Shown here: positions 54,001 to 56,642 of the stretch, piece after piece | Layout of the letters: every line of letters begins with the position of its first letter | Numbering within the stretch: the stretch's first letter is position 1 | From: Pterobdella sp. o SKG-2022 | Lineage: Eukaryota > Annelida > Clitellata > Hirudinida > Piscicolidae | Assembly: GCA_964035795.1 (NCBI GenBank) | Contig: OZ038320.1 | Span: forward strand, 15,442,381-15,506,380 | DNA: 64,000 bases | Reading direction: 5' to 3' | The notes under the pieces: generated by a model | Told to the model about the DNA's origin: nothing | Database searches by the model: none | What the model saw: only the letters and a program-made list of their open reading frames with translations | Translations under genes and position numbers: made by a program

Positions 54001-56642
54001 AACTCACCGCAAACCTCATTTACTTTTCTGTACATTTTTGTAATAAACCAATTATCAAGACTTGAGTCTCAAAAATATTAGTTCTCAAACACATTTCAAA
54101 AACTTTTCTATCTGAAAAAATTCTCTTAAACTTGAAATATTGTCACGTCATAAAAGTCCATGCATTGTCTTTTTTTGCACCTTTTGTTATAACATCAATT
54201 GGGGTTGTGCGATAAATTTAAGTGTTCAAGTTATCAAATTTTTAGGCTCCGATTTAAATCAGATTTTTTTGATTTAAATCAAATTCTATACTTCTCCATA
54301 CAACTTGAAACGTATAGACAACGAAACTCGAACCCTGCACTTTACTCATTATACAAACTCCCTCTTTAACCACTACGCTAAACAAGCACGTTTCCAATAC
54401 TTGATTAAGTAGTAAAGTCAAAAGTATATTTATTTACTTAAACTAAGTTTTTTCGAAAAAAAAATAGTTAAAAACATTGTTCACTGCTAATAAGTTTTGT
54501 CAATGGCAGTTCTTATTTTAGGCGAATCTTCCAAGTTATTTGAAGTGATATGGAGGGATTCGAGGTCTTTTTGTAAAACGGAGATTATAGTGGGCTTTTG
54601 GTCAGCCTCGGGTTGGTTTGGTTGGAGCGTGGAAGTATGCGTCCATTGATGTTTGCGCAGATGAGTCTGAACTCAGTCTCAGTATTTGACCTAATAAGGT
54701 GAATTTTTCTTTTTCTAATTGTGTTGCTGAGTTTTATGGCTTGTTTATAATTTATCATTTGTGTTTCTTTTTTACCAAAAAACACCTATGACCCTCTGAA
54801 GAAGACGTCGGTGGAGCGCGTCCAGTTCATCCTCACTTGTTTTCGTCAAGAACTTCGTGTCACAATTGTGGAGAATATTGCCATTGAACATTCTCAGCTT
54901 TATTATTTTTTCGAAAATTTGATGTATTGTCGCAGGTTTCGGTTGTAAAGGAGGTGTTCGAAAGGAGGTATGTTTTTAATGTGATTTTATCTGCAGAGAA
55001 GAATTTAGAACAGGTGTCTATGGGAAAGTTTCGTTTTTTTGTGTCAAACGCGGTGGAGATATCTATACTTGTTATCATGCTATTTGTTTCCACTTTATGC
55101 AAGGAATCGATGCGCCCAAATGAGGTCATCGGTAAATCTACCTTTTATAAACGTCGATTGCGTGGGGCTGATAAACTCTTCTACAGTATATCCACAGTAT
55201 TACTTTGTTTTTGAATATGCCGAAATGATTCTCATGAAACGGTCTTTTTATAAGTGAAAATTATAGATTTTATAGGTGCAATCAGTTATTATTATTATTT
55301 GTTTTATAAAATAATTGATATTTGAAATAATCTGTTATTTCGTATTGTTATAGAATTACTAGTCATGTATTTTTTAAGCCTTTGTTTCTTCCCCTCTTCT
55401 CTGTTTTGGGCTTTTCTCTTGGTTTCATCCAGGTCCGCTAAACCCATTTCTTTCATTACTGTGGCAACATTTATGCGTGGATGCTTTCTTTGTTTTTTAC
55501 CGCTGAATTAATTTTGGAGCTTTATTGCCATCGGTAGCTTTGGCCCGCGAAGAATATGCCCAAGGTAGCTCTATCTTTTTTTCTTAATTAATTCTCTTGT
55601 CTTCAATTTTGGTCGATACCTGCTACCGGGTTTTATTGTTATCCAAGTTAAAACAGTCTTAAATTGTAGCCCTTATGTTTTACGCAGTTTAGCAATTCTC
55701 ATTTAACCCGTTTGTGCCCAAAATGCTAATGGCAGTAATTTTTTATTGAAACTTCTGTTTCTATTTTAAAACAACCTCAAAAAAACTCAGAAAAAATAGG
55801 TTTCAATTTTGACAAAAAATAAGCAAGATACAGGGTGATCTCATATGAGATCTATTGGCACAAGTGTTAGCAAATGGGCTTTTAACCGCTTAGCATTAAA
55901 GAATAGTTTGAAGATTTTAATTCACTTTAATTTTATTTTTAAAACCAAAATATAGAAATATTTCGGATTTATATATTTATACGTAATTAAAATTTTTTCA
56001 AAAGTTCTAAAAAATATTTTTTTTTAAAAATTATTAATGACTTTTCATTTAGTTCTAATCTTCAAATAACAGAAAAAGAAATTTCACATATAATAACAGA
56101 AAAAGTCGTCAAATTCTTTGAAAATAAAAATTCTCATTTTTATTTAAGATTATGTTATGAATAAATCCAATCTAGGCAAAAGGTAACCGTGCTTTTTTCC
56201 AAAATTTCCGTGGTCTAACCGTGCATGGCTTGTTTTGGCATCTTTGTTCATTTCTGGTTATTATAATGCATCCTCAAAGATTGGAACGGGCATCATTATG
56301 AATTTGTGGAGGCCTTGTTATATGTGAGTGATCTCATATGAGATCAATGGGCACCAACGAGTTAAATAATTTTTTCTCAAGCAGCTTGCTTTTTTATGTT
56401 TAAACTTTCAGTAAAAATTTTTTCTGAGGTTACTGGTTTCAATTCAGCTTTTATTTCATGTGTAATAAAAAATGAAAAATAATATTTATAGTTATGTTAC
56501 CAATATTTTTAAATTTACTTTTCTATAACTCACCTAGGGCGCACTATCTCGCATCAGGAATATAGTGAATAACCACAAATCCAGACAAGCCAGGTCTGCT
56601 TCCCCTAGAGACCGTGGAGATCACCAATCCAACACGGAATAA
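14932..56642 (+). CDS. Imp: IGF2BP/Imp-family KH-domain mRNA-binding protein, 3' ten exons (spliced; 5' part outside window)
   Basis: Spliced CDS: 14932-15064, 19790-19887, 22045-22164, 30950-31088, 33987-34016, 34097-34279, 34395-34472, 49729-49875, 53669-53761, 56538-56642. All junctions are GT-AG and the phases agree throughout, giving 374 residues and a stop. Four KH domains are visible, with GXXG loops at residues 13-16 (GKKG), 96-99 (GREG), 216-219 (GTAG) and 298-301 (GKGG). The order, the KH1 opening [12 protein letters not shown] and the KH3-KH4 spacer IFEKMK-EGF-DDVRL are those of the Imp/IGF2BP family, cytoplasmic RNP proteins that control mRNA localisation, stability and translation. 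The first base completes a codon begun in an upstream exon (phase 2), consistent with the Arg before this Met in vertebrate paralogues. RRM exons, if present, are upstream. The family assignment is firm. The weakest parts are the 30-nt exon and the start of exon 6. Introns are 80 bp to 15.3 kb and mostly LINE debris. Confidence 0.9.
15151..15521 (+). mobile_element. Short non-autonomous derivative of LINE A ('mini-A'), sense
   Basis: About 370 bp. The first 260 bp match the 5' leader of the long A copies at 16539 and 27599 (gtcttgggc..gac.ttaaactgcacc, to the DNFKFDV-type codons). A unique bridge follows (aaataaaatggcc, then tagtatcaataa) and then the A 3' terminus with hairpin CCCCAG-TAA-CTGGGG at 15474-15488 and the end tataatctaattggat. 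The same bridge occurs at 19322-19689 and 24000-24060, so this is a repeated structure and not a private deletion. Confidence 0.75.
15545..16262. mobile_element. Decayed LINE D 3' fragment (antisense) followed by a small sense RT scrap
   Basis: 15545-16160 aligns by eye with the antisense D C-terminal region at 6960-7560 and 39815-40400 (shared phrases about ttttccatcatattttccaa and the spacing of the C-terminal blocks), heavily mutated. 16195-16255 reads [12 protein letters not shown] on the + strand, an RT motif E-like end ([10 protein letters not shown]) of a different LINE. Confidence 0.5.
16263..16504. other. Unassigned AT-rich intron spacer
   Basis: No recognised feature between the D/RT scraps and the A element. 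Confidence 0.35.
16505..18920 (+). mobile_element. LINE family A copy 1, both ends present, internal deletions
   Basis: The 5' end has two tandem 33-bp leader units (16506 and 16539). An open frame from 16725 encodes [16 protein letters not shown], then the endonuclease start [19 protein letters not shown] and [16 protein letters not shown]. Most of the endonuclease is deleted near 17160-17190. RT motifs: [19 protein letters not shown] (17498), [20 protein letters not shown] (17628), [17 protein letters not shown] (17905) and [12 protein letters not shown] (18000). C-terminal: [12 protein letters not shown] (18679), [20 protein letters not shown] and [17 protein letters not shown] (18853-18906). 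It ends with a hairpin at 18877-18889 and taatctaatatg. Several stops. Confidence 0.85.
18921..19321. other. Unassigned AT-rich intron spacer
   Basis: No coding or repeat similarity seen on either strand; A+T-rich with a T run near 19146-19155. Confidence 0.4.
19322..19689 (-). mobile_element. Mini-A element, antisense
   Basis: The reverse complement starts gtccagggcgtgatattaag (5' leader, near 19688) and runs through the leader, the bridge (aaatggcctttttataaatt) and ends cagcagtataattcaatt at about 19330. It has the same bridge as 15151-15521 and 22649-24107. About 100 bp upstream of Imp exon 2. Confidence 0.7.
19696..19762 (+). mobile_element. LINE A 3'-terminal fragment
   Basis: It reads ttagcctactgcagtctaat, then ttactgggacacataa and agtataatctag, matching the last ~65 bp of LINE A (18858-18910). 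It sits back to back with the antisense mini-A and only about 27 bp before the acceptor of Imp exon 2. Confidence 0.6.
19790..19887 (+). CDS. Imp: Imp exon encoding second half of KH1
   Basis: The acceptor ttctgaaattcag precedes GCG; the donor is GG|gtaagt, a strong consensus. It encodes residues 45-76 ([19 protein letters not shown]...), matching the beta-prime and C-terminal alpha helix of IGF2BP KH1 (consensus S..AC..IL..I). It enters in phase 0 and leaves in phase 2, matching the neighbouring exons exactly. An A-family 3' end lies about 30 bp upstream of the acceptor. Confidence 0.92.
19888..20219. other. Unassigned intron sequence
   Basis: It begins with the strong donor of Imp exon 2. 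A near repeat ('cgttacaaaat' and 'gcaaaacttatcgaaaattatagctt' words shared with 16270-16300) hints at an old repeat, but no family is recognised. Confidence 0.35.
20220..20600. mobile_element. LINE D scrap (antisense, 20220-20430) and LINE M 3' end (sense, 20450-20600)
   Basis: 20220-20430 matches the antisense D sequence at 7370-7540 and 40190-40370 (shared words ccatgt, ttacc-cataacat, gaatgcctt-cat-cc). 20450-20600 matches the 3' end of M at 23650-23815, including aggaagaaatt, tagggataaacaggattt and the tatc-repeat tail ggtatctatct. Confidence 0.55.
20601..21190 (+). mobile_element. LINE family E fragment, sense, RT palm/thumb to C-terminus
   Basis: The + strand in mixed frames gives [15 protein letters not shown] (20750, catalytic YADD decayed to YADH), [20 protein letters not shown] (20800, cf. 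MQHLMDFEAACTALGLTI in the antisense E copy), [33 protein letters not shown], then KQLE.F..KSLRKV (cf. CLRKILGIKW). Very decayed. Confidence 0.65.
21191..22044. other. Unassigned intron sequence up to the KH2 exon
   Basis: No recognised domain or repeat was found, apart from the E-like tail in its first bases. It ends in the ttattagcag tandem acceptor of the KH2 exon. Confidence 0.4.
22045..22164 (+). CDS. Imp: Imp exon encoding first half of KH2, with tandem NAGNAG acceptor
   Basis: This encodes [20 protein letters not shown] and the following helix up to KIIVSG; GREG is the KH2 loop. The acceptor reads ttattagcag: splicing after tag gives Gly-Ser-Asp at the junction, after cag gives Gly-Asp, both in frame. 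The donor is GG|gttagt, phase 2. Reading on past the donor runs into intron sequence and does not extend the KH fold. Confidence 0.92.
22293..22634 (+). mobile_element. Second type of short LINE A derivative
   Basis: About 340 bp: A 5' leader (gtcttgggcataacgttaaa) joined directly, without the mini-A bridge, to the A 3' end (ttagccgactgctgtatacc, hairpin CCCAG-CTA-CTGGG at 22596-22608, end tataatctaatgg). The nine bases TTTTTATAG occur just before the leader and again just after the 3' end, a possible target-site duplication. Confidence 0.7.
22649..24107 (+). mobile_element. Mini-A element split by a LINE M insertion
   Basis: The left part 22649-22720 is the A leader up to ttataacctg. The right part 23837-24107 resumes with ttataacctggatgacag, passes through the mini-A bridge (tagtatcaataatctaggcc) and ends acaatctaattggattaa. 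The ten bases TTATAACCTG are duplicated on both sides of M. The 3' hairpin here is decayed. Confidence 0.8.
22721..23836 (+). mobile_element. LINE family M, 5'-truncated, inserted in mini-A with 10-bp TSD
   Basis: RT end: [37 protein letters not shown] (22805-22850, intact YADD), [14 protein letters not shown]. Then zinc ribbon [12 protein letters not shown] (22968) and a C-terminal block open from 23059 to 23658: [77 protein letters not shown]. It ends with a (TATC)n and pyrimidine-rich tail (23804-23836). The relatively open C-terminal frame suggests it is younger than its host. Confidence 0.85.
24108..24805. other. Unassigned AT-rich intron spacer
   Basis: Very AT-rich. A 28-bp local duplication is visible (ttagtagtatataggaatata / ttagtagtatttaac near 24296-24330). 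No coding potential is recognised. Confidence 0.4.
24806..27480 (-). mobile_element. LINE family B copy 1, endonuclease to 3' end, antisense
   Basis: On the minus strand: endonuclease (27480-26770) with [46 protein letters not shown] (catalytic Asp/Asn), [16 protein letters not shown]; linker 26760-26300; [20 protein letters not shown] (26170-26090); [37 protein letters not shown] (25855-25795), [20 protein letters not shown] (25785-25730, intact YADD), [18 protein letters not shown]; zinc ribbon [19 protein letters not shown] (25605-25550); C-terminal [18 protein letters not shown] and [17 protein letters not shown] (25068-24950). 3' tail (AATC)n at 24806-24820. Multiple stops and frameshifts. 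Confidence 0.85.
27566..30590 (+). mobile_element. LINE family A copy 2, longest copy, sense, lacks the YADD region
   Basis: Two tandem 33-bp leader units (27566, 27599), then [34 protein letters not shown] and [10 protein letters not shown]. The endonuclease continues [38 protein letters not shown] and [16 protein letters not shown] (28620-28665). Linker 28780-29340. [21 protein letters not shown] (29690), [17 protein letters not shown] (29813), [11 protein letters not shown] (29980), which then jumps at 30008 straight to [10 protein letters not shown]: the YADD block is deleted. C-terminal [47 protein letters not shown] (30518-30555), 3' hairpin CTCAG-CTA-CTGGG. Confidence 0.85.
30591..30949. 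other. AT-rich intron sequence before the second KH2 exon
   Basis: No repeat is recognised. A T-rich AG at 30819-30820 looks like an acceptor, but splicing there does not continue the Imp frame. The real acceptor is at 30948-30949. Confidence 0.45.
30950..31088 (+). CDS. Imp: Imp exon encoding second half of KH2 and start of the KH2-KH3 linker
   Basis: The acceptor is accaaacag|C and the donor TTG|gtgtgt. The first base completes a Gly codon from the previous exon. It encodes [20 protein letters not shown] and a C-terminal helix, then QRDAQQSSL. The pattern R.I.V.G.IE..C.AE matches the end of KH2 in IGF2BP proteins. It ends in phase 0. Confidence 0.92.
31300..32497 (+). mobile_element. LINE family N copy 1, RT to C-terminal region, sense
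   Basis: [20 protein letters not shown] (31339-31405) shifts frame into [20 protein letters not shown] (31415-31470), [10 protein letters not shown], then [20 protein letters not shown] (31580-31640, B motif), [19 protein letters not shown] (31735-31790, catalytic YADD), [19 protein letters not shown] short AT-rich insertion with a 'gcgctataaaaatcttaataat' type tail lies at 31930-31970, then [38 protein letters not shown] (32319), [15 protein letters not shown]1-like element interrupts at about 32498. Confidence 0.75.
32498..33575 (+). mobile_element. CR1-like LINE (family J), 5'-truncated, sense
   Basis: It starts within RT motif [35 protein letters not shown] (32605-32645, catalytic FADD typical of CR1/L2), [19 protein letters not shown] (32708), [34 protein letters not shown] (32975), [55 protein letters not shown] (33358), ending SYGA and a stop at about 33467. 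The 3' UTR (gagtggcgtagaaactcttg, ctactataatcatattcg) recurs at 46800-46855. Nearly intact: only two in-frame stops are seen. Confidence 0.85.
33576..33986. other. Intron spacer; possible end of LINE N
   Basis: The first bases (gttcgaatgcggtcgac) may be the end of the interrupted LINE N. The rest is AT-rich without recognised features, ending in the long T-rich acceptor tract of the candidate microexon. Confidence 0.35.
33987..34016 (+). CDS. Imp: Candidate 30-nt microexon in the KH2-KH3 linker
   Basis: A long T-rich tract ends ttttttcacag, followed by ten codons ([10 protein letters not shown]) and a gtaaat donor. It is phase 0 on both sides, so it can be included or skipped without breaking the frame. 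The residue composition (Tyr/Gly rich) suits the disordered linker between KH2 and KH3 of Imp proteins. Retaining the following 80-bp intron gives an in-frame TAA. It is inferred from splice signals and phase only. Confidence 0.6.
34097..34279 (+). CDS. Imp: Imp exon encoding linker and first half of KH3
   Basis: The donor ACT|gttagt is clear. The proposed acceptor is accaacag|ATG, preceded by a weak pyrimidine tract; an in-frame TAA at 34064-34066 limits how far upstream the exon can begin. The product has a basic linker (LGRRTGLYS...) and then [18 protein letters not shown], the KH3 start. The GTAG loop lacks one of the usual basic residues, but insect Imp KH3 also uses a GT-G type loop. 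Confidence 0.8.
34395..34472 (+). CDS. Imp: Imp exon encoding middle of KH3
   Basis: The acceptor is cgacgacag|ATA and the donor AAG|gttttt; 26 codons, phase 0 at both ends. It encodes [20 protein letters not shown] then SEGFWK, the variable loop and beta strand of KH3 (consensus R.V.I.GT.EG.WK). The last helix of KH3 is encoded 15 kb downstream. Confidence 0.9.
34473..35240 (-). mobile_element. LINE B C-terminal fragment and an RT scrap, antisense
   Basis: 34800-35240 aligns with the antisense B region 25010-25350 (cgctctacatgtctaagcca; cacaaccagc; ggcgaaatttg equivalents), i.e. the C-terminal integrase-like block, much decayed. 34604-34792 on the minus strand gives [13 protein letters not shown], an RT motif resembling [10 protein letters not shown]. 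The first ~130 bp after the KH3 exon donor are unassigned. Confidence 0.55.
35241..37680 (+). mobile_element. LINE family F, longest copy, with 2A-like peptide and PHD-like finger
   Basis: The 5' frame at 35260 encodes [17 protein letters not shown] (residues 5-21), a 2A-like peptide with the last Gly changed to Glu (GAA, 35317-35319), then [19 protein letters not shown], a PHD-like zinc finger start, and [18 protein letters not shown]. The endonuclease begins [20 protein letters not shown] (35584). After an endonuclease deletion the linker and RT follow in scattered frames: [14 protein letters not shown] near 36050, [15 protein letters not shown] near 36440, [10 protein letters not shown] near 36598, [20 protein letters not shown] (37030). 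C-terminus [20 protein letters not shown]; 3' end ataagtaccacactggg-like at 37630-37680. Many stops. Confidence 0.8.
35299..35322 (+). other. Decayed 2A-like (ribosome-skipping) motif at the start of LINE F
   Basis: Codons GAT GTG GAA AGC AAC CCA then GAA CCC read DVESNPEP after a hydrophobic LFLTR stretch. The known class motif is D-x-E-x-N-P-G-P; here the Gly codon is GAA, one base away from a Gly codon. Such 2A peptides are established in several APE-type LINEs, where they separate an N-terminal peptide from the main protein. This copy should not skip. Confidence 0.75.
37681..38128. other. Unassigned AT-rich intron spacer
   Basis: No recognised domain or repeat; not similar by eye to the other families in the window. 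Confidence 0.4.
38129..39565 (-). mobile_element. LINE family B copy 2, RT to 3' end, antisense
   Basis: The 3' tail (AATC)n is at 38129-38141. Minus strand: [17 protein letters not shown] (39562), [40 protein letters not shown] (39330-39270), [19 protein letters not shown] (39225-39175), [17 protein letters not shown]; the YADD region reads [20 protein letters not shown] (38990-38930), with the catalytic Asp pair lost; [20 protein letters not shown]-terminal [20 protein letters not shown] (38650-38580) and [19 protein letters not shown]. More decayed than copies 1 and 3. Confidence 0.8.
39566..39814 (+). mobile_element. Sense scraps of LINE D 3' end and LINE B-like endonuclease
   Basis: 39585-39665 reads [23 protein letters not shown] on the + strand, the C-terminal end of the D type (cf. 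YDRVKWRG and TPWKTERC). 39685-39800 reads SEQLI, then [20 protein letters not shown] in mixed frames, the endonuclease segment of B ([19 protein letters not shown]). They lie between two antisense elements. Confidence 0.55.
39815..40612 (-). mobile_element. LINE family D 3' part with zinc ribbon, antisense
   Basis: Minus strand 40601-40365: [56 protein letters not shown] and [15 protein letters not shown], a complete Cys-rich zinc-ribbon module (CxxC..CxxC..C..CxxC). Then 40219-40031: [56 protein letters not shown], and [11 protein letters not shown] near 39960. It ends near 39815 (LKMPT). The RT core is absent. Confidence 0.75.
40613..41324. other. AT-rich spacer with a piggyBac-type palindrome
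   Basis: Mostly unassigned. At 40981-41009 aactcgttttagt is followed by the 16-bp palindrome GATCTCATATGAGATC (40994-41009), like the 5' terminus of the piggyBac remnant at 56330-56355. It may be a decayed MITE end. Confidence 0.4.
41325..41705. mobile_element. L1-like LINE fragment with an internal inversion (EN to linker)
   Basis: 41325-41460 on the minus strand reads [37 protein letters not shown], the last third of an L1-type endonuclease. 41500-41705 on the + strand reads [20 protein letters not shown] (SDH catalytic region, Asp changed to Asn) then [36 protein letters not shown], the adjoining linker. Two neighbouring element segments thus lie in opposite orientations. Confidence 0.65.
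41706..42075. mobile_element. piggyBac-type MITE or terminal remnant
   Basis: The left end is TTAACCCGTTTGTGCCC (41706) followed by atatgagatcactcacatat. The right end at 42031-42075 has gatctcatgagatcaatggg, cacaagtgttagcaaacggg. The two ends are inverted relatives of each other and of those at 55703-55885. The left flank is TTAA, the piggyBac target; the right TTAA is not preserved. Confidence 0.65.
42240..43142 (+). pseudogene. piggyBac-like (PGBD) transposase remnant, C-terminal half
   Basis: The + strand in broken frames gives the DDE-domain C-terminal half: [20 protein letters not shown] (42366) with [20 protein letters not shown] (42430-42490), then [37 protein letters not shown] (42815-42865) and the C-terminal Cys-rich region [20 protein letters not shown] (43064-43120). 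FFDNFFTSY is a family hallmark, with a catalytic Asp. Stops and frameshifts occur throughout. The 3' end is cut by LINE B at 43165. Confidence 0.8.
43165..44470 (-). mobile_element. LINE family B copy 3, RT to 3' end, antisense
   Basis: Minus strand: [19 protein letters not shown] at 44400-44340, [19 protein letters not shown] decayed B motif (44250-44190), [20 protein letters not shown] then [20 protein letters not shown] (44190-44090, intact YADD), [20 protein letters not shown], a broken zinc ribbon, [20 protein letters not shown] and [16 protein letters not shown] (43830-43720), C-terminal [20 protein letters not shown] (43345-43285). 3' tail of AATC units at 43166-43177. Closest to copy 1; the region 43200-43700 is nearly colinear with 24840-25350. 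Confidence 0.8.
44490..46435 (-). mobile_element. LINE family I, RT and C-terminal part, antisense
   Basis: Minus strand from high to low: linker ([20 protein letters not shown] at 46340), a basic stretch to 46130, [20 protein letters not shown] (45990-45930), then [20 protein letters not shown] (45665-45600), [40 protein letters not shown] (45490-45420), [20 protein letters not shown] (45405-45340, intact YADD), zinc ribbon [20 protein letters not shown] (45210-45160), [20 protein letters not shown] (45010), [20 protein letters not shown] and [20 protein letters not shown] (44695-44630). The C-terminal frame is open to the end (WKAAIHKV). Confidence 0.85.
46436..46890 (+). mobile_element. 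Insertion in LINE I ending in a CR1-like 3' tail
   Basis: About 450 bp interrupt the I linker. The first bases encode [17 protein letters not shown] and a stop (46445-46498), an acidic C-terminal end of unknown origin. The last part (actcagtggtctagaaactc; accactataatcatactcgt) matches the 3' tail of the CR1-like J element at 33505-33560. Interpreted as a short 3'-end insertion; the middle is unassigned. Confidence 0.5.
46891..47990 (-). mobile_element. LINE family I, 5' leader, endonuclease and linker start, antisense
   Basis: Minus strand from 47890: [20 protein letters not shown] then [79 protein letters not shown] (47420-47370, GDMND catalytic motif), [37 protein letters not shown] (47215-47165). 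The stretch 47553-47116 is a single open frame. A linker follows to 46900. Confidence 0.85.
47995..49580 (+). mobile_element. LINE family N copy 2, RT to C-terminus, sense
   Basis: [20 protein letters not shown] then [11 protein letters not shown] (48060-48150), [36 protein letters not shown] (48375-48435), [15 protein letters not shown] (48488-48530), [19 protein letters not shown] (48660-48715), [14 protein letters not shown] (48810-48850, FADD), [20 protein letters not shown] (49030), [20 protein letters not shown] (49180-49240), [20 protein letters not shown] (49330-49390), [18 protein letters not shown]. It ends HSMPP and a stop at about 49576, 150 bp before the KH4 exon. Confidence 0.8.
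49729..49875 (+). CDS. Imp: Imp exon encoding end of KH3, spacer and first half of KH4
   Basis: The acceptor is gcttgattcag|GCG and the donor CAG|gtggga; 49 codons. It completes KH3 ([14 protein letters not shown]), then a spacer GNDDVRL and the KH4 start [22 protein letters not shown]3 and KH4 are almost contiguous, as expected for the rigid KH3-KH4 pair of Imp proteins. The GKGG loop at residues 298-301 is canonical. Confidence 0.93.
49881..50039. other. Intron 8 start, unassigned
   Basis: T-rich intron sequence after the KH4 exon donor, with a near duplicate word (tctcacgttttt at about 49986 and 50014). No gene. Confidence 0.35.
50040..51060 (-). mobile_element. Decayed A/B-type LINE, antisense, split by an F insertion
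   Basis: Minus strand 51046-50860: [20 protein letters not shown] (endonuclease start, cf. [16 protein letters not shown]) fused by deletion to [19 protein letters not shown] (RT B motif). Then 50590-50480: [31 protein letters not shown], a zinc ribbon with two CxxC pairs; then a decayed C-terminal block down to 50040 ([22 protein letters not shown]). F sits at 50604-50739. Confidence 0.6.
50604..50739 (+). mobile_element. LINE F, extremely 5'-truncated insertion with 13-bp TSD
   Basis: Only the last ~136 bp of F are present: [18 protein letters not shown] codons, then agactagggtgctcggggt and an 11-A tail. The flanks carry the perfect 13-bp duplication ATGAATTTCGATT (50591-50603 and 50740-50752), the mark of target-primed reverse transcription. 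Confidence 0.9.
51061..51381. other. Unassigned intron sequence
   Basis: No recognised feature; AT-rich with a T run near 51230. Confidence 0.35.
51382..51540 (+). mobile_element. tRNA-derived SINE copy 1
   Basis: Head: A box (tatagctcagtggtaaagc at 51391-51409) and B box (ggtttcgatccc, 51434-51445) of a tRNA gene. Body: aattagcaca, ttttcgctacatta, ttgtagcaagcg, gatctataa and a tail gcattacattaaa shared with copy 2. The acceptor stem is poorly paired, so it is not a working tRNA. Confidence 0.7.
51596..51773 (+). mobile_element. tRNA-derived SINE copy 2 with isoleucine-tRNA-like head
   Basis: Head 51597-51671: acceptor strands TCGGCCC and GGGCCGA pair perfectly over 7 bp; D arm GCTC-AATTGTT-GAGC; anticodon arm TTAGA-CTAATTA-TCTAA with anticodon AAT (Ile); the T arm (gggttcggtcc) is mispaired. 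The body is the same as copy 1 and ends gcattacattaaattcaatt, with an extra gaaaaagcgctttataaatg segment (51740-51760). Repetition of the non-tRNA body argues for a SINE rather than a tRNA gene. Confidence 0.75.
51774..52189. other. Unassigned AT-rich intron sequence
   Basis: No recognised feature; long A and T runs (51955-51966, 52120-52130). Confidence 0.35.
52190..53270 (+). mobile_element. LINE family E-like, RT to C-terminal region, sense
   Basis: [17 protein letters not shown] (mixed frames, 52205-52250), [38 protein letters not shown] (52320-52375), [20 protein letters not shown] (52408-52465). The B and YADD motifs are lost or very decayed (only [13 protein letters not shown] in shifted frame near 52742). 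[19 protein letters not shown] (52842), [20 protein letters not shown] (52920), [59 protein letters not shown] (53165-53220). Same family type as the antisense copy at 3286-6300. Confidence 0.75.
53271..53668. other. Intron sequence before the middle KH4 exon
   Basis: The first 70 bp may be decayed LINE end; the rest shows no recognised feature and ends in the ttttccag acceptor. Confidence 0.35.
53669..53761 (+). CDS. Imp: Imp exon encoding middle of KH4
   Basis: The acceptor is acgttttccag|GTG and the donor CAG|gttttt; 31 codons, phase 0. It encodes [20 protein letters not shown] then [11 protein letters not shown], the beta strands and variable loop of KH4 (consensus V.I.G.F.A.Q). Confidence 0.92.
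53762..54309. other. Intron 9 start, unassigned
   Basis: No recognised gene or repeat. A short run gatttaaatcagattttttt-gatttaaatcaaa at 54252-54285 is a local direct repeat. Confidence 0.35.
54310..54395 (-). mobile_element. tRNA-like (pol III promoter) element, probable SINE head
   Basis: The reverse complement has an A box tagcgtagtggttaaag (54382-54366) and a B box ggttcgagtttcg (54334-54322) about 40 nt apart, the spacing of a tRNA gene. The stem pairing is poor. It is a different family from the + strand SINE pair. Confidence 0.5.
54530..55220 (-). mobile_element. LINE fragment, antisense (RT fingers and C-terminal block)
   Basis: Minus strand 55129-54860: [60 protein letters not shown], an RT A-motif region ([10 protein letters not shown]). 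Then 54840-54585: [53 protein letters not shown], the 'HRRLLRRILG' C-terminal block of single-ORF RT elements. The YADD region between them is deleted. Confidence 0.6.
55230..55702. other. Unassigned intron sequence with a LINE A leader scrap
   Basis: 55610-55690 on the minus strand resembles the A leader around the words ttataacctggataacagta and tagcaggtatcgac. The rest is unassigned; an antisense LINE-like text near 55380-55600 (gtggcaacatttatgcgtgg) is not identified. Confidence 0.4.
55703..55885. mobile_element. piggyBac-type MITE with TTAA ends
   Basis: TTAA at 55703-55706 then CCCGTTTGTGCCCA; the right end has GATCTCATATGAGATC (55837-55852), ttggcacaagtgttagcaaa-tgggctt and TTAA at 55882-55885. 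About 180 bp with inverted-related ends, no coding capacity, TTAA duplication: a non-autonomous piggyBac derivative. Confidence 0.75.
55886..56358 (-). mobile_element. piggyBac-like remnant: 5' terminus joined to transposase C-terminal region
   Basis: Minus strand begins TTAACTCGTTGGTGCCCA (from 56357), the palindrome GATCTCATATGAGATC (56330-56345) and cactcacatataacaagg, then runs directly into the region matching the Cys-rich C-terminal end at 43000-43140 (aaatgaacaaagatgccaaa at 56258-56239; gcacggttacc near 56190). The transposase body is deleted. The MITE at 55703-55885 lies beyond its 3' side. Confidence 0.7.
56538..56642 (+). CDS. Imp: Imp terminal coding exon: last helix of KH4, basic tail and stop
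   Basis: The acceptor is aactcacctag|GGC. It encodes [17 protein letters not shown], the last alpha helix of KH4, then a short Arg/Ser/Pro-rich tail ending HQSNTE and TAA at 56640-56642. The tail is shorter than the Gln-rich tail of the Drosophila protein. No further coding sequence in this frame was seen downstream. Confidence 0.9.
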   Translation, partial: GALSRIRNIVNNHKSRQARSASPRDRGDHQSNTE

